A stretch of DNA of 20,839 nt from CAZKYP01 sp964556885 (GTDB lineage: Bacteria > Planctomycetota > Phycisphaerae > Sedimentisphaerales > Anaerobacaceae), in the NCBI GenBank assembly GCA_964556885.1, contig CAZKYP010000038.1:1-20839 (forward strand), given 5' to 3'. How positions within the stretch are numbered: position 1 is the stretch's first letter; each line of letters begins with the position of its first letter. The translations under genes and the position numbers were made by a program. The notes under the pieces are model-generated. The model searched no databases. It saw only the letters and a program-made list of their open reading frames with translations, and had not been told where the DNA came from. Below are positions 8,001 to 16,262 of this stretch, in pieces.

Positions 8001-8704
8001 ACGTAAGTGCCGAGACCGAGGCGGGCATCCGCGAGCTAACCGAGGACGAATGGACTCAATTCGTTGAAAACGAGAAAAGCAAAGTCCTCGCCGCAACCAG
8101 GCTCGAAACCTCGCTGCCGCGTGTAAGGCAGTTCGATCCGTCGGTCGGTTCGGAACAGAAAACACGGGCGATAATCGCCATTATTCTGTCGCTGTTTGCA
8201 ATCGTCACTTATATATGGATTAGATTTGGAAACGTTCGATACGGCATTGCGGCCATCGTGGCATTGATGCACGACGTGTGCATTACACTCGGCGCCGTGA
8301 CTGCATGTACATACATTGCCGCAAGCCCGATCGGTGAAAAACTGTTAATCGGAGATTTCAAGATAAACCTTGCGATGATAGCGGCGTTTCTTACACTTAT
8401 CGGGTATTCGCTCAACGATACAATTGTCGTCTTCGACCGTATCCGTGAAAACCGCGGAAAGAACCGTCTGCTCAACCCGCAGATCATCACGGACAGTATC
8501 AACCAAACCATATCCAGAACTATTATGACATCTTTTACGACATTTATCGTTATATTTATAATGTACATCTTCGGCGGACCCGGCCTGCGAGGATTCAATT
8601 TCGCGATAGGCTTCGGCGTCATCGTCGGAACCTATTCGTCGATTGCAATAGCCGCACCGATACTACTACTTGGCAAAAAATCGAAGGATATAAAGAGCAA
8701 ATAA
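5033..8704 (+). CDS. secDF: Fused protein translocase SecDF with enlarged periplasmic domains
   Basis: SecD and SecF are RND-superfamily membrane proteins that use the proton gradient to help pull preproteins across the inner membrane. Here both are one 1223-aa chain. The SecD half has a first membrane helix (about 7-25), the DLAGGT motif (35-40), the conserved PLCILLDGIAISAPNI region (471-486), IGPSIGADN (531-539), and a membrane bundle with GMSVDANVLVFERIREE (604-620). The SecF half starts near 705, with a helix at 720-739, DIEFTGGT (750-757), a bundle from about 1045, and YSLNDTIVVFDRIREN (1125-1140). Asp608 is in the SecD position linked to proton transport. Two regions are oversized: about 100-317 in the first SecD periplasmic domain, charged and apparently coiled coil, and about 775-1035 in the SecF periplasmic domain. 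GAGGGAAG precedes the ATG. It closes the tgt-yajC-secDF cluster. Confidence 0.96.
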   Translation: MNKNVTLKLVLIVVLTAVAAWTLYPPSKTIKLGIDLAGGTSLIYEIDTHGLDERDKRDLAQKMITVLRRRIDPANIQNLIWRPQGNNRFEIQLPLASKEAHEKRVIYETAEKALLDKNVSRSRIMRSLDRPAAERTELFSTFAKGDPNRLAILENLAATYDKRKELQSKRDTLYAEIENTENKINSAGLGADNVKKLVNNWIKLNNEQLTKTIAQFTDVNENRELLTGYAKTYAQWTQVANQLPELNSQYRQVRKTLDELNLSKDQLDVCLEKKEKSSERKQAIEKLKADFPDRATEIDAVVAAYDEYSPFRGRLDDPKDLQRMLKGAGILEFRILPTRGHPEVNMDEIAGYIESLKEKGPNYSSDNKYIWCEIENTAEWLVTNNTGRMVTRIMDGENRPAIVESFGDKYYVLASNGTNECMVHGLSEREWKLDRAYPTTDDMGRRAIGFILNDRGGFLFSNITGKNVERPLCILLDGIAISAPNISEKIGKQGIIRGSFTQTEVEDMVNKLNAGSLPARLIEQPISVNTIGPSIGADNRDQGIRSGIIGLIAVVTCMAVYYTLAGSIADVALLLNLLFTLAIMAGLRATFTLPGIAGMILTIGMSVDANVLVFERIREEQLRGSSLRIAIANGYQRAFRTIFDSNLTTFITAAILYWRASEEVKGFAIVLMLGIASSMFTALFVTRVIFDLLLSKRIIKDHLVMLRLIHNPNINWMRSRPLFFGISSVLIIGGLLVFFTRDDVKNNKYDIEFTGGTSAQINLKEPMSRQEVEDKISLNLPAANVYSIGTTGKQYEINTTETNKITVTLTFPQAGQHTTAELTNAINKAQEQFASGLNNLIISQDGGNSAKFTIITSQMNQSLVKDILVSAFPDAEISEPHVDEIVNNAILDVFADQLEIQQNLRPTITSAEKITEELTDSHPELTDYIGGVKIECTIERAATAGEIEQRFKDLLFKPDTRNLNWYTYELLDSRLNPITDPNQSIKSFVYVSAETEAGIRELTEDEWTQFVENEKSKVLAATRLETSLPRVRQFDPSVGSEQKTRAIIAIILSLFAIVTYIWIRFGNVRYGIAAIVALMHDVCITLGAVTACTYIAASPIGEKLLIGDFKINLAMIAAFLTLIGYSLNDTIVVFDRIRENRGKNRLLNPQIITDSINQTISRTIMTSFTTFIVIFIMYIFGGPGLRGFNFAIGFGVIVGTYSSIAIAAPILLLGKKSKDIKSK

Positions 8705-8740
8705 TAGCGTATAAAAGATGCTTATGATTCCGTGTTGTTA

Positions 8741-8769
8741 CGGGCACAGATATTTTTAACCTGTGCCCG
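8741..8769 (+). other. Stem-loop between secDF and the LysM gene
   Basis: CGGGCACAG (8741-8749) and CTGTGCCCG (8761-8769) form a perfect 9-bp GC-rich stem with an 11-base AT-rich loop. No T-run follows on either strand, so it is not a standard intrinsic terminator. It may be a 3'-end stabiliser for the secDF message or an attenuating structure in front of the LysM gene. Confidence 0.5.
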
Positions 8770-8789
8770 GACGCACCGGTTTTATTGAA

Positions 8790-9338
8790 ATGCACAAGGA
8801 CTTAAAAATTGGATTGGTTTTGGGTCTGATACTGGTAATATTTGTCTCTCTTCGTCTGGCAACGGATCCGCGTCTGAGCACTAAAGCGAGAATGGAACAT
8901 CTCGATGGCATCGATTCAAATTCCGTCACTGACATGCCTGCCTCTCGGTCGATAATGGACACCCTCATCTCAAAACCGGCCGCAGAAGATGTCGATAACA
9001 AGCCTGTAGATAATAAAAATGAACTCTTAGCAATTGATATGGAAATAACAACAAGTGAAAACAATAATCTCGATACAAATCCCGCACCACCTCTACCGGA
9101 TAATAACCTTCCGGATATACGACATCGGGATGAGGCCGCCACACGTTCGAACGAACAAACCGAAAAAATAAAACCGCAGAGATTTCACATCGTAACCAAA
9201 AACCAAACCCTATCCGATATCGCCTATAAATATTATGGTTCCGCCTCCAAATGGTCGAAGATTTTCGAAGCCAATCGAAATGTATTAAGCGATCCTGACA
9301 AACTCCAGCCCGGGATGAAGCTCATTATTCCGGAATAG
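8790..9338 (+). CDS. Membrane-anchored LysM domain protein
   Basis: LysM domains bind N-acetylglucosamine-containing glycans such as peptidoglycan. Starting at ATG 8790, the 182-aa protein has one N-terminal membrane helix (about 7-22, IGLVLGLILVIFVSLR), a long low-complexity polar linker rich in Asp, Asn, Glu and Pro, and a C-terminal LysM domain (about 132-181) with the YxV-type start FHIVTKNQTLSDIAYKYYG and the ending LQPGMKLIIP. This suggests a protein held in the inner membrane with its LysM reaching the cell wall. An in-frame GTG at 8763 was rejected because it lies inside a stable stem-loop. ATG 8790 has only a weak ribosome site. The gene follows secDF by 85 bases and is probably in the same transcription unit. 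Its partner or enzymatic activity is unknown; no catalytic domain is visible. Confidence 0.8.
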   Translation: MHKDLKIGLVLGLILVIFVSLRLATDPRLSTKARMEHLDGIDSNSVTDMPASRSIMDTLISKPAAEDVDNKPVDNKNELLAIDMEITTSENNNLDTNPAPPLPDNNLPDIRHRDEAATRSNEQTEKIKPQRFHIVTKNQTLSDIAYKYYGSASKWSKIFEANRNVLSDPDKLQPGMKLIIPE

Positions 9339-9344
9339 TTTTTT
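9310..9344 (+). terminator. Intrinsic terminator overlapping the end of the LysM gene
   Basis: CCGGGATGA (9310-9318) can pair with TTATTCCGG (9325-9333) as a 9-bp stem with two G-U pairs and a 6-base loop. After AATAG comes a run of six T (9339-9344). The stem uses the last codons of the LysM gene, and the T-run starts directly after its stop. It would end the plus-strand block before the convergent pgl. Confidence 0.5.
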
Positions 9345-9399
9345 AAAACCAATGATGTCAGTATCGGTATAGTATCAAATTTCGCAGGATTTTTATCAG

Positions 9400-10155
9400 C
9401 TATAGCGCCTGTGCCGCAGGGCCGTCTACGAGCCATGTCACCTTATCAAGAACGGGCCAAAGTGTATGAATCGGATAACGTACTTCATCCGGCTTACTCG
9501 ATAAAACATTTTTCAGAATACCTGCTTTCTCCCGTCCTGACACCAGCACTACCAGATGATTCGCCGCACATAAAACAGGATGCGTCAGGGTAATCCTGTT
9601 TAGTTTCTCATCCATGACATACACGACGCAGGCCAAATCTTCCGTATCAAAAGTTGCGTATGAATTTGGAAACAGCGAGCCGGTATGGCCCTCGGTACCC
9701 ATTCCAAGCATAATCAAATCGAATTCCGGGATTTTATTACCCACCAGGCCGAACACATCACGGATAGTTTGCTCATAACCGCGGGCCGCTGCTTTGAAAT
9801 CATCATGTTCGGTAGGTATTCGGTGAATATTACTCTCCGGAATGGAAACTTTACCAAGAAAAGTATCAGCCGCCAGTTTATAATTACTCCATTGCGAATC
9901 CGGTTTAACGTATCGCTCGTCCACCCAGAATAAATGCACCTTATGCCAGGGCAGGGATTTAGCCAGCGGATGCTCGCCGAGCAGCTCGAAAAGATGCTTT
10001 GGTGTATGGCCGCCGGATATGGCCACCCAAAATGTGTTTTTGGTCTTTATCGCCTTCAGTGCATCGGCAACGAAAATCTCAACGCCTCTTTGTGCAAGGG
10101 CCTCGGCGTTGGAGACAATTTCTACATTAGGTTTATATTTTGTTGAAGTCATCAT
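9400..10155 (-). CDS. pgl: 6-phosphogluconolactonase
   Basis: This enzyme hydrolyses 6-phosphoglucono-1,5-lactone to 6-phosphogluconate, the second step of the oxidative pentose phosphate pathway, in the cytosol. The 251-aa product matches the DevB/SOL family length. Visible motifs, in order, are VAISGGHTPKHLFELL (phosphate-binding loop), VHLFWVDERYV, SNYKLAADTFL, FDLIMLGMGTEGHTGSLFP (the most diagnostic block), and RITLTHPVLCAANHLVVLVSG followed by a C-terminal TWLVDGPAA. The start is set by a strong ribosome site (AGGGGGA on the minus strand, around 10158-10164) just before ATGATG; either Met is possible. It is convergent with the LysM gene and 187 bases downstream of the RND gene on the same strand. 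No zwf or gnd is visible nearby, so it appears to stand alone. Confidence 0.94.
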   Translation of the reverse strand: MMTSTKYKPNVEIVSNAEALAQRGVEIFVADALKAIKTKNTFWVAISGGHTPKHLFELLGEHPLAKSLPWHKVHLFWVDERYVKPDSQWSNYKLAADTFLGKVSIPESNIHRIPTEHDDFKAAARGYEQTIRDVFGLVGNKIPEFDLIMLGMGTEGHTGSLFPNSYATFDTEDLACVVYVMDEKLNRITLTHPVLCAANHLVVLVSGREKAGILKNVLSSKPDEVRYPIHTLWPVLDKVTWLVDGPAAQAL

Positions 10156-10342
10156 AATTCCCCCTGAATCAGTATAAACGCGAGAAATATATTTCGATTT
10201 CGAACCATATTCCCACCTTTTTCATCCTCGATCACACACTCCCTTATTATCCCTCTTAAGAGATGGTTTTACCAGAAAATCTTGAAAAAAAACTAAGATT
10301 CGCCAAATATATGTAAAAGAGCGACTTACAGGCTTACTCTTA

Positions 10343-13300
10343 TTAGTCCTGGCTTGAAAATCGACTCTTTACGTCCTCAAGAATCATATATAAAGACGGA
10401 ACAAGCAGCAATGTTATGCAGGTGGCAAACATCACCCCGAAGGCCAGGCTGATTGCCATGGGTATCAGGAACCTGGCCTGAAGGCTTTTTTCCGAAATCA
10501 TCGGCAGAAGGCCGCAAAACGTCGTCAAAGTTGTCAACATGATTGGTCTAAATCTGCGGGTTACACAATCTCGAAGCACCTGATGAAGTTCGATACCGCT
10601 TTCGCGTTCGCGATTTATCAGGTCTATCATAATCAATGAATCATTAACAACCACACCCGACAATGCAACAATACCAAACAAGGACATTATACCCAGATTA
10701 TATCCCATCAATAAGTGCCCGAGCGTCGCGCCTACAATCCCGAACGGAATGGCGGACATGATTATTGCAGGCTGGGAATAACTTTTGAACTGGACGGCCA
10801 GCAATCCATAAATCGCCAGCAATGCAATAACAAAATTTACCTTCAAACTTCCGAGCGACTCAGTCATCTCCCGCTGTTCACCGCCAAAAGTATATTGCAG
10901 GCCGCTAAACTCACGGATTAGTTTCGGCATTTCTTTGGCAACGAGGTCGCGGTTTATATCGTTGGCATTGGCTTTCGTTTCATCCACATCGGCCGAGACC
11001 GTTATCGCACGCCTGCGGTCTATGCGTGTAATCGTCGAATAGCCCCGTCCGTATTGAACTTCTGCGACGGTTTGAAACGGAATTTCCGTCCCGCCTGGCA
11101 GCCGAATTCGCATATTCTCCACATCCGCGAGACTTCTGCGCTGCGATTCAGGATAGCGCACCATCACGCGTATATCATCACGCCCGCGTTGTATTCGCTG
11201 GGCTTCTTCTCCATAGAATCCCTGCCGCACCTGCCGCGCAAGGTCGGATAACGTCAGTCCCAGCATCCTTCCGGTTTCTTTGAGCTCAAGTTTGAGCTCC
11301 ATCTTGCCCGGGTCGAAGTCATCGGTGATGTCACTGACGCCTTCATAATTCCTCAGAATCTTTTTAAGCTTTTCCGATGCGGCCAGAAGTGTATCAAAAT
11401 TCGTGTGTGAAAGTTCCACATTGATAGGGTCGCCGGTGCTGGCCCATTCCGAGACAAAAGTCAGTGAAGAAACACCCGCCATTTCACCAACAAGCTCGCG
11501 CCAGCGGTTCTTGATGGTGGAGCTCGATAAGTCCCTGTCTTCGGCCCCAAGCAGCTCGACATTGACTTCCGCCAGGTGCGACTGCCCGCCGCTGCCGAGG
11601 TCCACCTGAACCGGTCCGCTGTGTGCCAGAGTCGGGTGACTTCCCACAGTCGTCGCAACGTGCTTGAGAAGAGAGGCCTGGCCCTTGCGTTCGGTATCGT
11701 ACTGGCCGATGGATTCGAAAGCGGCATCCTCAATCTTCTTCGCAACCGCCTCTGTCTGATCCACTGGTGTCCCCAGCGGCATTTCGAGCATGGCAATCAT
11801 ATTATCCGCTTCCATGGCGTCAAAAAAAACAAATTTTATATATCCTCCGGCGATAAATCCCACCGTCGTTAAAAAAATCGCCACGCCCACCGCTAATGTC
11901 ACATATCGCCACTTCACCGCCTTTTCGACAAATCCTGCAAAAGGCCCGTTTACAAACCTTTTCAGATTTTTATCCGTGAAATTATTAATCTTATCGGTGA
12001 AACGTCGTATGCCTTTGCCGGGCCGGCCTCGCTTCGAAGACAAATGGGCAGGCAGAATCAGCAGGGCCTCAATCAGAGAGAATCCCAGAACCCCTATTAC
12101 TACAATCGGCAGCACACGGAGAATCTTTCCCATAATCCCGCTTGTATAGGCCAGCGGTATGAATGCAAAAATAGTCGTCAAAACCGCCGCCACTACCGGC
12201 CAGCACATCTCCCTGACGCCCTTAATGGCCGCATCAACTCTGTCCAGTCCCTCCTGCCGATATGAGAATATATTTTCGCCAACGACGATTGCATCGTCAA
12301 CGACCAGACCAAGCACCATTATAAAAGCAAAAAGGCTCATCATATTAATCGTTACGCCGAAATGGGGTATCATCCAGAAGGCCCCGAGGAACGAAATCGG
12401 TATACCCATTGCCGTCCAAAATGCAAGCCGCACATTCAAAAACAAGGTCAGGCACAGAAACACCAAAACAAGACCAATACACCCATTTCTTGTCAGCAGA
12501 CTAAGCCTTGAACTTAAGAATGCTGTGTCATCCTGCCACAATGCCAGCGAGACTCCCACAGGCAAAGTTTTCTGCCTGGCTTTAACATATTCCTTGACCG
12601 TTCTCGCCACATCCAATGCATCCTGCTCGCCGGTCCGTGAAATCTGTATCGAAGCAGCAGGCATGCCGTCAAACCTCGATGCCAGGTCAACATCCTGAAA
12701 ATCGTCCCGAACGACTGCGATGTCACTTAGCTTTATCTCGGTGCCGTCATTACGAGTTACGACAACAATTTTCTCAAACTCGGGGCCGTAGTATTTCTGC
12801 CCTTTGGTCCGAACAAGGATTTCGCCACCTGCTGTCTTGACCGAACCGGCCGGTATGTCCATCGACGAATTTCGCACCGCGGCCGTAACCTGGTCGAAAC
12901 TCAATCCGAAACGTCTCAGATTTTCCTCCGGTACCTCAATTGATATCTCATACGGCCTGACGCCGGAAACTTCAGCGTGCGTAATATTATCTTTGGAAGT
13001 CAGCTCATCCCTTATTTGGTCGGCCAGCTTCCTCAGAGTCCATTCCGAGATGTCGCCATAGACCACAACCGTAATGACCTTATAGCGGGTCTTCAATTCC
13101 GTAATTATGGGCTTTTCTGTTTCATTCGGAAAAGTGATTATCGTATCGACTTCGGCCTTGATGTCATCGAGTACCTCCTTGACGTTGGCATACTCTTCCA
13201 CCTCCACCAGCGTCGAACCCATTCCCTCGGCCGCCGTTGAGGTCATCCGCTTGATGCCGTCCACACCTGCGATAGCCTCCTCAAGCCGCGTACAGACGCC

Positions 13301-13504
13301 CTCTTCGACATCCGCCGGCGAAGCACCGAGATAAGGCACCATGATATTGATCATATCAAGGCTCATCTCAGGGAATACTTCGAGCCTTGCCGAAAGAATT
13401 GCAAACAGACCCGCCGCTGCAATTAGAAGCATAAGCAAATTAGCCGCAATATGGTTTGTTGCAAACCACGCGAGAATACCTTTTTTATCTTTCGTCTCGT
13501 CCAC
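10343..13504 (-). CDS. RND efflux transporter, permease subunit
   Basis: Inner-membrane RND pumps take up drugs, lipids or other hydrophobic compounds and export them by proton exchange through a tripartite channel. The 1053-aa length is normal for the AcrB-like class. The chain shows the N-terminal helix (WFATNHIAANLLMLLIAAAG), the porter start (FPEMSLDMINIMVPYLGASP), a first membrane bundle with LGLVVDDAIVVGENI, where Asp403 and Asp404 match the proton-relay pair of AcrB, a second porter region, and a second bundle (VALSGVVVNDSLIMIDLINR). Both halves of the internal duplication are present and intact. The start is GTG, directly after the TAA of the membrane fusion gene, with GGAGGCGGA inside that gene's end as ribosome site, so translation is probably coupled. 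Substrate cannot be told from sequence. Confidence 0.95.
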   Translation of the reverse strand: MDETKDKKGILAWFATNHIAANLLMLLIAAAGLFAILSARLEVFPEMSLDMINIMVPYLGASPADVEEGVCTRLEEAIAGVDGIKRMTSTAAEGMGSTLVEVEEYANVKEVLDDIKAEVDTIITFPNETEKPIITELKTRYKVITVVVYGDISEWTLRKLADQIRDELTSKDNITHAEVSGVRPYEISIEVPEENLRRFGLSFDQVTAAVRNSSMDIPAGSVKTAGGEILVRTKGQKYYGPEFEKIVVVTRNDGTEIKLSDIAVVRDDFQDVDLASRFDGMPAASIQISRTGEQDALDVARTVKEYVKARQKTLPVGVSLALWQDDTAFLSSRLSLLTRNGCIGLVLVFLCLTLFLNVRLAFWTAMGIPISFLGAFWMIPHFGVTINMMSLFAFIMVLGLVVDDAIVVGENIFSYRQEGLDRVDAAIKGVREMCWPVVAAVLTTIFAFIPLAYTSGIMGKILRVLPIVVIGVLGFSLIEALLILPAHLSSKRGRPGKGIRRFTDKINNFTDKNLKRFVNGPFAGFVEKAVKWRYVTLAVGVAIFLTTVGFIAGGYIKFVFFDAMEADNMIAMLEMPLGTPVDQTEAVAKKIEDAAFESIGQYDTERKGQASLLKHVATTVGSHPTLAHSGPVQVDLGSGGQSHLAEVNVELLGAEDRDLSSSTIKNRWRELVGEMAGVSSLTFVSEWASTGDPINVELSHTNFDTLLAASEKLKKILRNYEGVSDITDDFDPGKMELKLELKETGRMLGLTLSDLARQVRQGFYGEEAQRIQRGRDDIRVMVRYPESQRRSLADVENMRIRLPGGTEIPFQTVAEVQYGRGYSTITRIDRRRAITVSADVDETKANANDINRDLVAKEMPKLIREFSGLQYTFGGEQREMTESLGSLKVNFVIALLAIYGLLAVQFKSYSQPAIIMSAIPFGIVGATLGHLLMGYNLGIMSLFGIVALSGVVVNDSLIMIDLINRERESGIELHQVLRDCVTRRFRPIMLTTLTTFCGLLPMISEKSLQARFLIPMAISLAFGVMFATCITLLLVPSLYMILEDVKSRFSSQD

Positions 13505-14800
13505 TTATTCCGCCTCCGTATCGGCCGGTTCTTCGTTGTGTGGAGCGGATTTGATACTACTTTCAGCACTATCGCCCTGTGTCCGGACCTGCATACCCTC
13601 GATGACTACATCAAGCGAACTCGTAATGATTTGTGCTCCGTCGTAAATACCCGAATTCGTGTATGCAAATTCCTTGTCGGCACGAACGATATTCAGTGTG
13701 CGTATATGCAGTATGTTATCATTGACCAGCCAGACCTTGTTGCCTTCACGTATGGCGTCACGAGGTATTGCGAACGCATTTTTAAGCACCCTGCCCTCGA
13801 TATAAACATCCGCAAATATACCGGGCAGCAATGGCGGCCTGCCTTCGGAAGAATCAAACGGTTCGGCTACTTCAATTATTATCGGTATCATTCTTGAGGT
13901 TCGGTCAACCTGGCCGGTTGTACGGACTACCCGGCCCTGCCAGGTATGTTCGGCTCCGGCAAAGTGGGCCCTGACCAATGCGGTAGTTTGTTTTGTCGTC
14001 GTGTTGTTTGTCTTTTTAAGAACGGATAAATCAAAGACATCAAACCAAGCCAGCTCTTTATCTTCAAGTGGGACCTGTATTTCGATGGCATCGGCTCCAT
14101 AAGCACTGGCCAACGACTGTCCGGCAACTATATACTGGCCGAGATCCACCTGCTCGCTGATAATAAGTGCATCAAACGGCAGTGACAGGCTTGTCCTTTC
14201 AAGTTTTAACTTTGCAACCGCCAATTGAGCTTCAGCCGATTCCAGGGCGGCCTGCGCCTTGCGAATCTGCGGCTCACGGAGAACCAGTGGAGAAGTCGGC
14301 TCGGTGCCGGGATTCAACTGGCTCCATTCTTTTCGAGCAACATCAGCTTCAGCCTGTTCCGTATCCAGTTTGACTTTCGCATCCTGGACAGTGGCATCGG
14401 CCTGCTGAACCGCCAGCTCGTAGTCCCTCGAATCTATTTGCAGTATTTTTTCACCTGCGCGTATGAATCCGCCGACCATAAGCTCCGGATGAATGTCGAC
14501 AACCTTTCCGGCCACCTCCGGAACAATGCTGACTTCTACCTTGGGTTGGACCGTTCCATTACCATGGATGATAATGGGAATATCTTTAACTTCAAGCCGC
14601 TCAACTTTGACCAGGGGCGCGAGCACCTGTTGTTCTGTTTGTTGCGGAGTTTTTTTCAGCTTGACAAGAACAACGGTTATCAAAACACCCAGAACAACAA
14701 TAACAATAGCAAATAACGCATGTGCAATTGCACCGGCTCTATACCGGGCATTGGCAGGCTGTTCGACAATATCTCTGATTTTTCTTTTACTTTTTATCAT
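13505..14800 (-). CDS. RND efflux periplasmic adaptor (membrane fusion protein)
   Basis: These adaptors bridge the inner-membrane pump and the outer-membrane channel. The 431-aa protein has an N-terminal membrane anchor (about 26-47, ALFAIVIVVLGVLITVVLVK) instead of a lipobox. A lipoyl/barrel-sandwich half follows (VEVSIVPEVAGKVVDIHPEL, GEKILQIDSRDYELAV), then an Ala/Glu/Lys-rich alpha-hairpin (QQADATVQDAKVKLDTEQAE to KAQAALESAEAQLAVAKLKL), the second lipoyl half (LGQYIVAGQSLAS) and beta-barrel and membrane-proximal parts. The C-terminus is acidic. Its first 14 bases overlap the end of the outer-membrane factor gene, and its stop abuts the pump's start, so the three pump genes are translated from one message in fixed order. 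Confidence 0.92.
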   Translation of the reverse strand: MIKSKRKIRDIVEQPANARYRAGAIAHALFAIVIVVLGVLITVVLVKLKKTPQQTEQQVLAPLVKVERLEVKDIPIIIHGNGTVQPKVEVSIVPEVAGKVVDIHPELMVGGFIRAGEKILQIDSRDYELAVQQADATVQDAKVKLDTEQAEADVARKEWSQLNPGTEPTSPLVLREPQIRKAQAALESAEAQLAVAKLKLERTSLSLPFDALIISEQVDLGQYIVAGQSLASAYGADAIEIQVPLEDKELAWFDVFDLSVLKKTNNTTTKQTTALVRAHFAGAEHTWQGRVVRTTGQVDRTSRMIPIIIEVAEPFDSSEGRPPLLPGIFADVYIEGRVLKNAFAIPRDAIREGNKVWLVNDNILHIRTLNIVRADKEFAYTNSGIYDGAQIITSSLDVVIEGMQVRTQGDSAESSIKSAPHNEEPADTEAE

Positions 14801-16262
14801 CTTCTTCTACCACTACCGTTTCCTGCTCTTGTTGGTTCCAGTTGCCACCGATGGCCAGATGCAGATTCACTCTTGCCGTCCAAATCTGACCTCTAAGTAC
14901 AGCCAATGCATCTTCCGCAGCTCTTCTTCGCCGCTCGGACTCCAAAACCGTCAATATGCCTTCAATACCCTGTTCATATCGCTGCCTCGACAAATCTTCG
15001 GCGGCCTTAGCTTCTTCGAACCTCCGTTGGGTGTGCTGATATTGTTCCTGCAGCAATTGTTCTGCTACGAGTGCATCCTCAACTTCTCTGATTGCTATAA
15101 GAACTGTCTGAGCATAATTGGCGGCAAGCTCAGCATAGAGTGCTTTAGCTTCATCGATTTGAGCGAGAATCTGGCCGCCCCTGAAAATCGGCTGGGCGAG
15201 ACTCGTCGTTAAGCTGTAAGTTTCCGAAAAATGCTCCCAAATATCACGCCACCTGTCGGCACTGGCGCCATAGCTTGCCACAATATTCAAATCCGGAAAT
15301 AACTGGGCAATATTGACTCCAATCAGCTCATTAGCCGCTTGCAGAGAAAGTTCGGCAGCCATAACGTCCGGACGTCTATTCAGAAGCGAAACGGGTATAC
15401 CAATTGGAAGAGGTTCCAAATCCGGCAATCCTCTCAACGTATCCGGCAATTCTTCAGAAGATCCCGGCCTTCGGGCCAAAAGGACATCAAGGGCGTTACG
15501 AGCCTGTATCAAAGACATTTCGAGCGCCGGCTCGGCCGCTTTGGATGAAGCAAGGTTTTCTCTTGCCAGCCTTATATCGACCGGACCTACAAGCCCCTGT
15601 TCATATCTTCGTTCGACAATGTTCAGGGTTTTCTGCAGACTTTCGGTGTTTGAACGAGCAATGGCCAGTCCCCCCTCAAGAGTTGCTATATTAATCCTGG
15701 CAATGACAACGCTGGCTATTGTCGTATTTGTTAAAGCCACCTCGTTTGCCTGCGAGGCGAGCATATTTGCCCATGCAGCACGCTCATTATGTTTTAATTT
15801 ACCGAACAAATCGAGAGCATACGCCACTGAAATATTCTGCGTCCAGGTGGTATTCATGAAACTGAATCTACCGCCCGCCAGGGCGCCCAGGTTGAAGGAC
15901 ACCTTGCTCCTGTCCCGATTAAGATTATATGAAACATTCGGCAACCGCACACCGCTTGTCTGTGAAAGCAAGGCATGGGCCTGCAGCACTCTTGCTGCCG
16001 CGGCCTGCAGGTTGTAATTTTTCTCAAGAGCCTCACGCACAAGATCAGCGGTTACAGGATCGCCGAACTGCTCCCACCATCTGTCAACAGAAGTCAAATC
16101 ATTGACATCTTCATTATGTTGACCGGTATAGACAAAACCATCATTCACATCTGCGGCGGTCTCGGGTCTGGAATATTTAGGCCCTACCAGACAACCATTG
16201 AGTAGAAGAATGAAAATGAGAGCCGGGAACAATAACAATTTATAGGCTAAATTTCTTTTCAT
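14787..16262 (-). CDS. Outer-membrane efflux factor lipoprotein (NodT/OprM-type)
   Basis: This is the TolC-like exit duct of the tripartite efflux system. The 491-aa product begins with a lipoprotein signal (hydrophobic LLLFPALIFILLLNGC, Cys24), followed at once by VGPKYSRPE, the hallmark of the NodT/OprM group. It has the two internally repeated outer-membrane efflux domains: long amphipathic helices (LEKNYNLQAAAARVLQAHAL, then later IDEAKALYAELAANYAQTVL) and the IPVSLLNRRPDVMAAELSLQ block. The C-terminal region carries the typical RQRYEQGIEGILTVLESERR segment. Its ATG overlaps the TetR stop as ATGA, and its end overlaps the adaptor gene by 14 bases. The outer-membrane lipoprotein implies a diderm cell. 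Confidence 0.94.
   Translation of the reverse strand: MKRNLAYKLLLFPALIFILLLNGCLVGPKYSRPETAADVNDGFVYTGQHNEDVNDLTSVDRWWEQFGDPVTADLVREALEKNYNLQAAAARVLQAHALLSQTSGVRLPNVSYNLNRDRSKVSFNLGALAGGRFSFMNTTWTQNISVAYALDLFGKLKHNERAAWANMLASQANEVALTNTTIASVVIARINIATLEGGLAIARSNTESLQKTLNIVERRYEQGLVGPVDIRLARENLASSKAAEPALEMSLIQARNALDVLLARRPGSSEELPDTLRGLPDLEPLPIGIPVSLLNRRPDVMAAELSLQAANELIGVNIAQLFPDLNIVASYGASADRWRDIWEHFSETYSLTTSLAQPIFRGGQILAQIDEAKALYAELAANYAQTVLIAIREVEDALVAEQLLQEQYQHTQRRFEEAKAAEDLSRQRYEQGIEGILTVLESERRRRAAEDALAVLRGQIWTARVNLHLAIGGNWNQQEQETVVVEEDDKK

Noticed and set aside
8209..8622. Long minus-strand frame opposite the secDF C-terminal half
   Set aside because: Mirror of the conserved SecF membrane region; its protein shows no domain and no ribosome site.
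8763..8789. GTG 8763 as start of the LysM gene
   Set aside because: It is buried in the right arm of a 9-bp stem-loop and would place extra residues before a good membrane-anchor start.
10278..10300. AATCTT/AAGATT inverted repeat downstream of the RND gene as a terminator
   Set aside because: Only a 6-bp AT-rich stem with an 11-base loop and no T-run immediately after the stem in the minus-strand direction.
12159..12698. 179-codon plus-strand frame opposite the RND gene
   Set aside because: Antisense shadow of a well-conserved pump gene; Ser/Thr/Arg-rich product without recognisable features.
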